A stretch of 18,952 bases of DNA, taken from Polyrhizophydium stewartii (taxonomy: Eukaryota > Chytridiomycota > Chytridiomycetes > Rhizophydiales). The translations under genes and the position numbers were made by a program. The notes beneath the pieces are model-generated. The model was not told where the DNA came from. It did no database searches and saw nothing but the letters and a program-made list of their open reading frames with translations. The DNA lies in NCBI GenBank assembly GCA_027604665.1, contig JADGIZ010000226.1, forward strand, positions 1-18,952, given 5' to 3'. Positions 17,165-18,952 of this stretch are shown here, piece after piece (the stretch's first letter is position 1; every line of letters starts with the position of its first letter).

Positions 17165-18937
17165 CTACCTCTCGCCATAATGGCGCGGGCCGGGATGGTC
17201 GGGTGGCGCGGGGAACTGCCATTGCATGGGCACAGGCTGGCTCGGGTCGGCAGGCGGTGCGACCAGAGGCGTGTGCAGGCCGTCCGGGAGTGGCGAGACC
17301 GGATGCAGATGGAGGTGGGGCATGGCCTGATCAAAGTGCTGCTGGTGCTGGTGCTGATCCTGCGAGTGGGCGGTGAAGGTTGTAGCGCTTGCGCTCGACG
17401 GCGCCGAGTGCATGCCCAGGTCCGGCCAGGCCGCGCGCATGGTCAGTGGGCTGTGAGGCATCTCCATGGAGACAACAGCCGCTGGAGTGGCAGCACCAGA
17501 CGAGAGGACCGAAGAAGTCGAGATGCTCAGTGTATGGAGCTGCAGCGGTAACATAAGCTGCGGGGCGTCTGTGTGTGCGGCGAGTCTCGGTGGCTGGACA
17601 AGAGGCACTGTACCGGCGGCCTCGGCTTCGGTGGGCATGCGCCACTCGGCGCGGGATCGGGCATAGGCAACGTACTGGCGGCGCTCGCCGTCGCTGAGGT
17701 TTCTGTGGAAGGTGCGCATGTGGTATTTGAGGCCGCCTGCGCTGCGGTATGTCTTGCCGCAGACGGGCGTCTGCACGGGACAATGGTAGTAGCGCTCCGA
17801 GGGGTGGATGTAGATGGCGGATGGGTGGGGCGAGGTGTTCAAGACAGCCGTGGTGGAACCCGATTCGCCGGCGGAGGAGCCGCCGAGAGAGGATCCGGAT
17901 GCGATGCCGCTGGAGGCCGGATACTCTCTGTGGACGTGGATTAAGTGGTACTTTAAGCCGTTTGAGTTCTTGTAGGACTTGTAGCAGTCGACATAGGGGC
18001 AGGTGAAGGGCCTGTTTGGGTCCGGCGTCTGCAAGGCGGCCAGGGAGACGCCCGAGGTGGACGAGCCGGCGACCGAGGCGGGAGCTGGTTGTCTTGCAGG
18101 ATGTGCAGAGGCAGGCGCAAGAGACGGCTGGGCAAGGGCTGTTGTCGCAGGGGCAAGAGCAGCAGAACCCGGGGTCGACTTGGCGAGGAGACCGGGCTCG
18201 AGGCCGGATGACGTTGGCTGGGAAGTCGTCGAGGTGGCGATGGACGCGGTCGAGGGCGGCGGAAGAGGATAGGAGGCAGTCTGGAGGTGCGCGGGTGCCG
18301 GGGGTGTGCGGGATGGCGACGAGGGCAGCGACGAGGGCAGCGACATTGAGGCGTGGCCGCGACCGTAGGCCGAGAGGTGCGAGTAGGCCGAGGAAGGCGG
18401 GTGGGGGGTCATGACGACGGCAGTCGCGGCGTCGAAGGCGAAGCGGGAGCTCTCGAAGGCCGAAGAGAGCGTTGGGGCGGACTCCGTGGAGGCGCTCGAT
18501 GGGGCGACGGAGGGCTCGATGCTGAGGAAGATGGGCGAGCGCGGAGGAGCGGTTGTGGAAGTGCCTGCGTATTGAGCGAGTCACGAGGCGAAGTGGGGAG
18601 GAGGTGAGGTCGGCGATCTGGTCAGGAGATGCACGGGTCTGGAGCAAGCGCGCGCGCGCGGCGTCATCACACGCTCACCGAGATGTAGCTGGTGGTGCTG
18701 GGGCAAATGGATCTGGGAGTGGTGCAAGGCGGACGAGGCGATAGCAGCGATGGGCGGCGGCGGGGCGGCGGCAGAGGCGGCGGCGGCGGCGATGGCGATG
18801 GCGTGCGGGAGCGGGTCGAGGGCGGCGGACGCGGGCAGGTCAAAGGGCGAGAAGGACGAGGGCGAGCCCGGCTCGGGCGAGGCGGCAGCGCGCGCGGCGA
18901 TGTGGGCAAAGGGCAGATGGTGGTGGATGGCGGGCAT
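17165..18937 (-). CDS. C2H2 zinc-finger transcription factor, SFP1/JAZF1-like (may extend past right edge)
   Basis: Two exons, 18937-18679 and 18564-17165, joined over a 114 nt intron (18565-18678, donor GTGAGC, acceptor CAG) give 552 aa in one frame. Exon 1 is rich in His, Ala and Pro (poly-Ala run, AAPPPPIAAIA). Exon 2 has a Ser/Pro/Thr-rich region, then finger 1 (CPYVDC...NGLKYHLIHVH, 17930-18001) and finger 2 (CPVQTPVCGKTYRSAGGLKYH..TFH, 17705-17782), then a Gln/His/Pro-rich tail. The YKNSNGLKYH signature is that of split-finger SFP1 and of JAZF1, in which the two fingers are separated by a linker; here the linker is about 49 residues. Expected role: nuclear regulator of transcription, in yeast of ribosome and growth genes. 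The frame is open above 18937 to the window end, so the start may lie outside. Confidence 0.8.
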
Positions 18938-18952
18938 GGAGAGATCGGGGGC

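Noticed and set aside
1..18952. tRNA, rRNA, CRISPR array or transposase genes
   Set aside because: No cloverleaf, rRNA-like segment, spaced short repeats or transposase motif was seen on either strand; terminal repeats of a transposon around modules A and B were looked for and not found.

Overview
The window is nuclear DNA of a GC-rich eukaryote, most likely a fungus. The ABC transporter and the zinc-finger gene have short GT-AG introns (66-134 nt), spacers are compact, and the zinc fingers are of the fungal SFP1 type. A chytrid-like zoosporic fungus is my guess, based on the look of the ankyrin-type leader at the left edge; the sequence does not prove it. All recognisable genes lie on the minus strand, so transcription runs from right to left.

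Layout in the direction of transcription: a two-finger C2H2 transcription factor of SFP1/JAZF1 type (18937-17165, perhaps entering from beyond the right edge); a spacer with a candidate promoter; a ten-exon ABCC/MRP-type ABC transporter (16552 to about 11699) with one in-frame TGA in exon 3 and no clear stop at its end; then a cluster of helical-repeat, PPR-like proteins, PPR4 (11637-10195), PPR3 (9989-8214) and PPR2 (7850-6078); a 1.9 kb stretch with relics only; an arginine-rich protein with twelve 23-residue STPR-like repeats (4183-2423); PPR1 (2217-433); and the 5' end of a gene whose start resembles F-box/ankyrin leaders (220 to 1, running off the edge).

The most striking feature is the organisation of the PPR-like family. 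PPR1, PPR2 and PPR3 are intronless and almost equal in length (594, 590, 591 aa). They share a nearly identical mitochondrial presequence plus upstream DNA (module A, about 95-97% identical by eye and ungapped), while the protein bodies have diverged strongly. In two copies module A runs without a gap from the end of the presequence across the spacer to the TGA stop of the upstream neighbour, although one neighbour is PPR4 and the other is the unrelated STPR protein. A second module (B, 173 bp, about 86% identical) begins at the TGA stop of both PPR2 and PPR3. Conserved leaders and trailers around variable bodies suggest gene conversion or cassette-like recombination. The proteins probably act in mitochondria, perhaps on organellar RNA; that is inferred from the presequences and the helical-hairpin pattern only.

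The ABC transporter, the zinc-finger factor and the STPR protein show no evident functional link to the PPR cluster beyond co-orientation.
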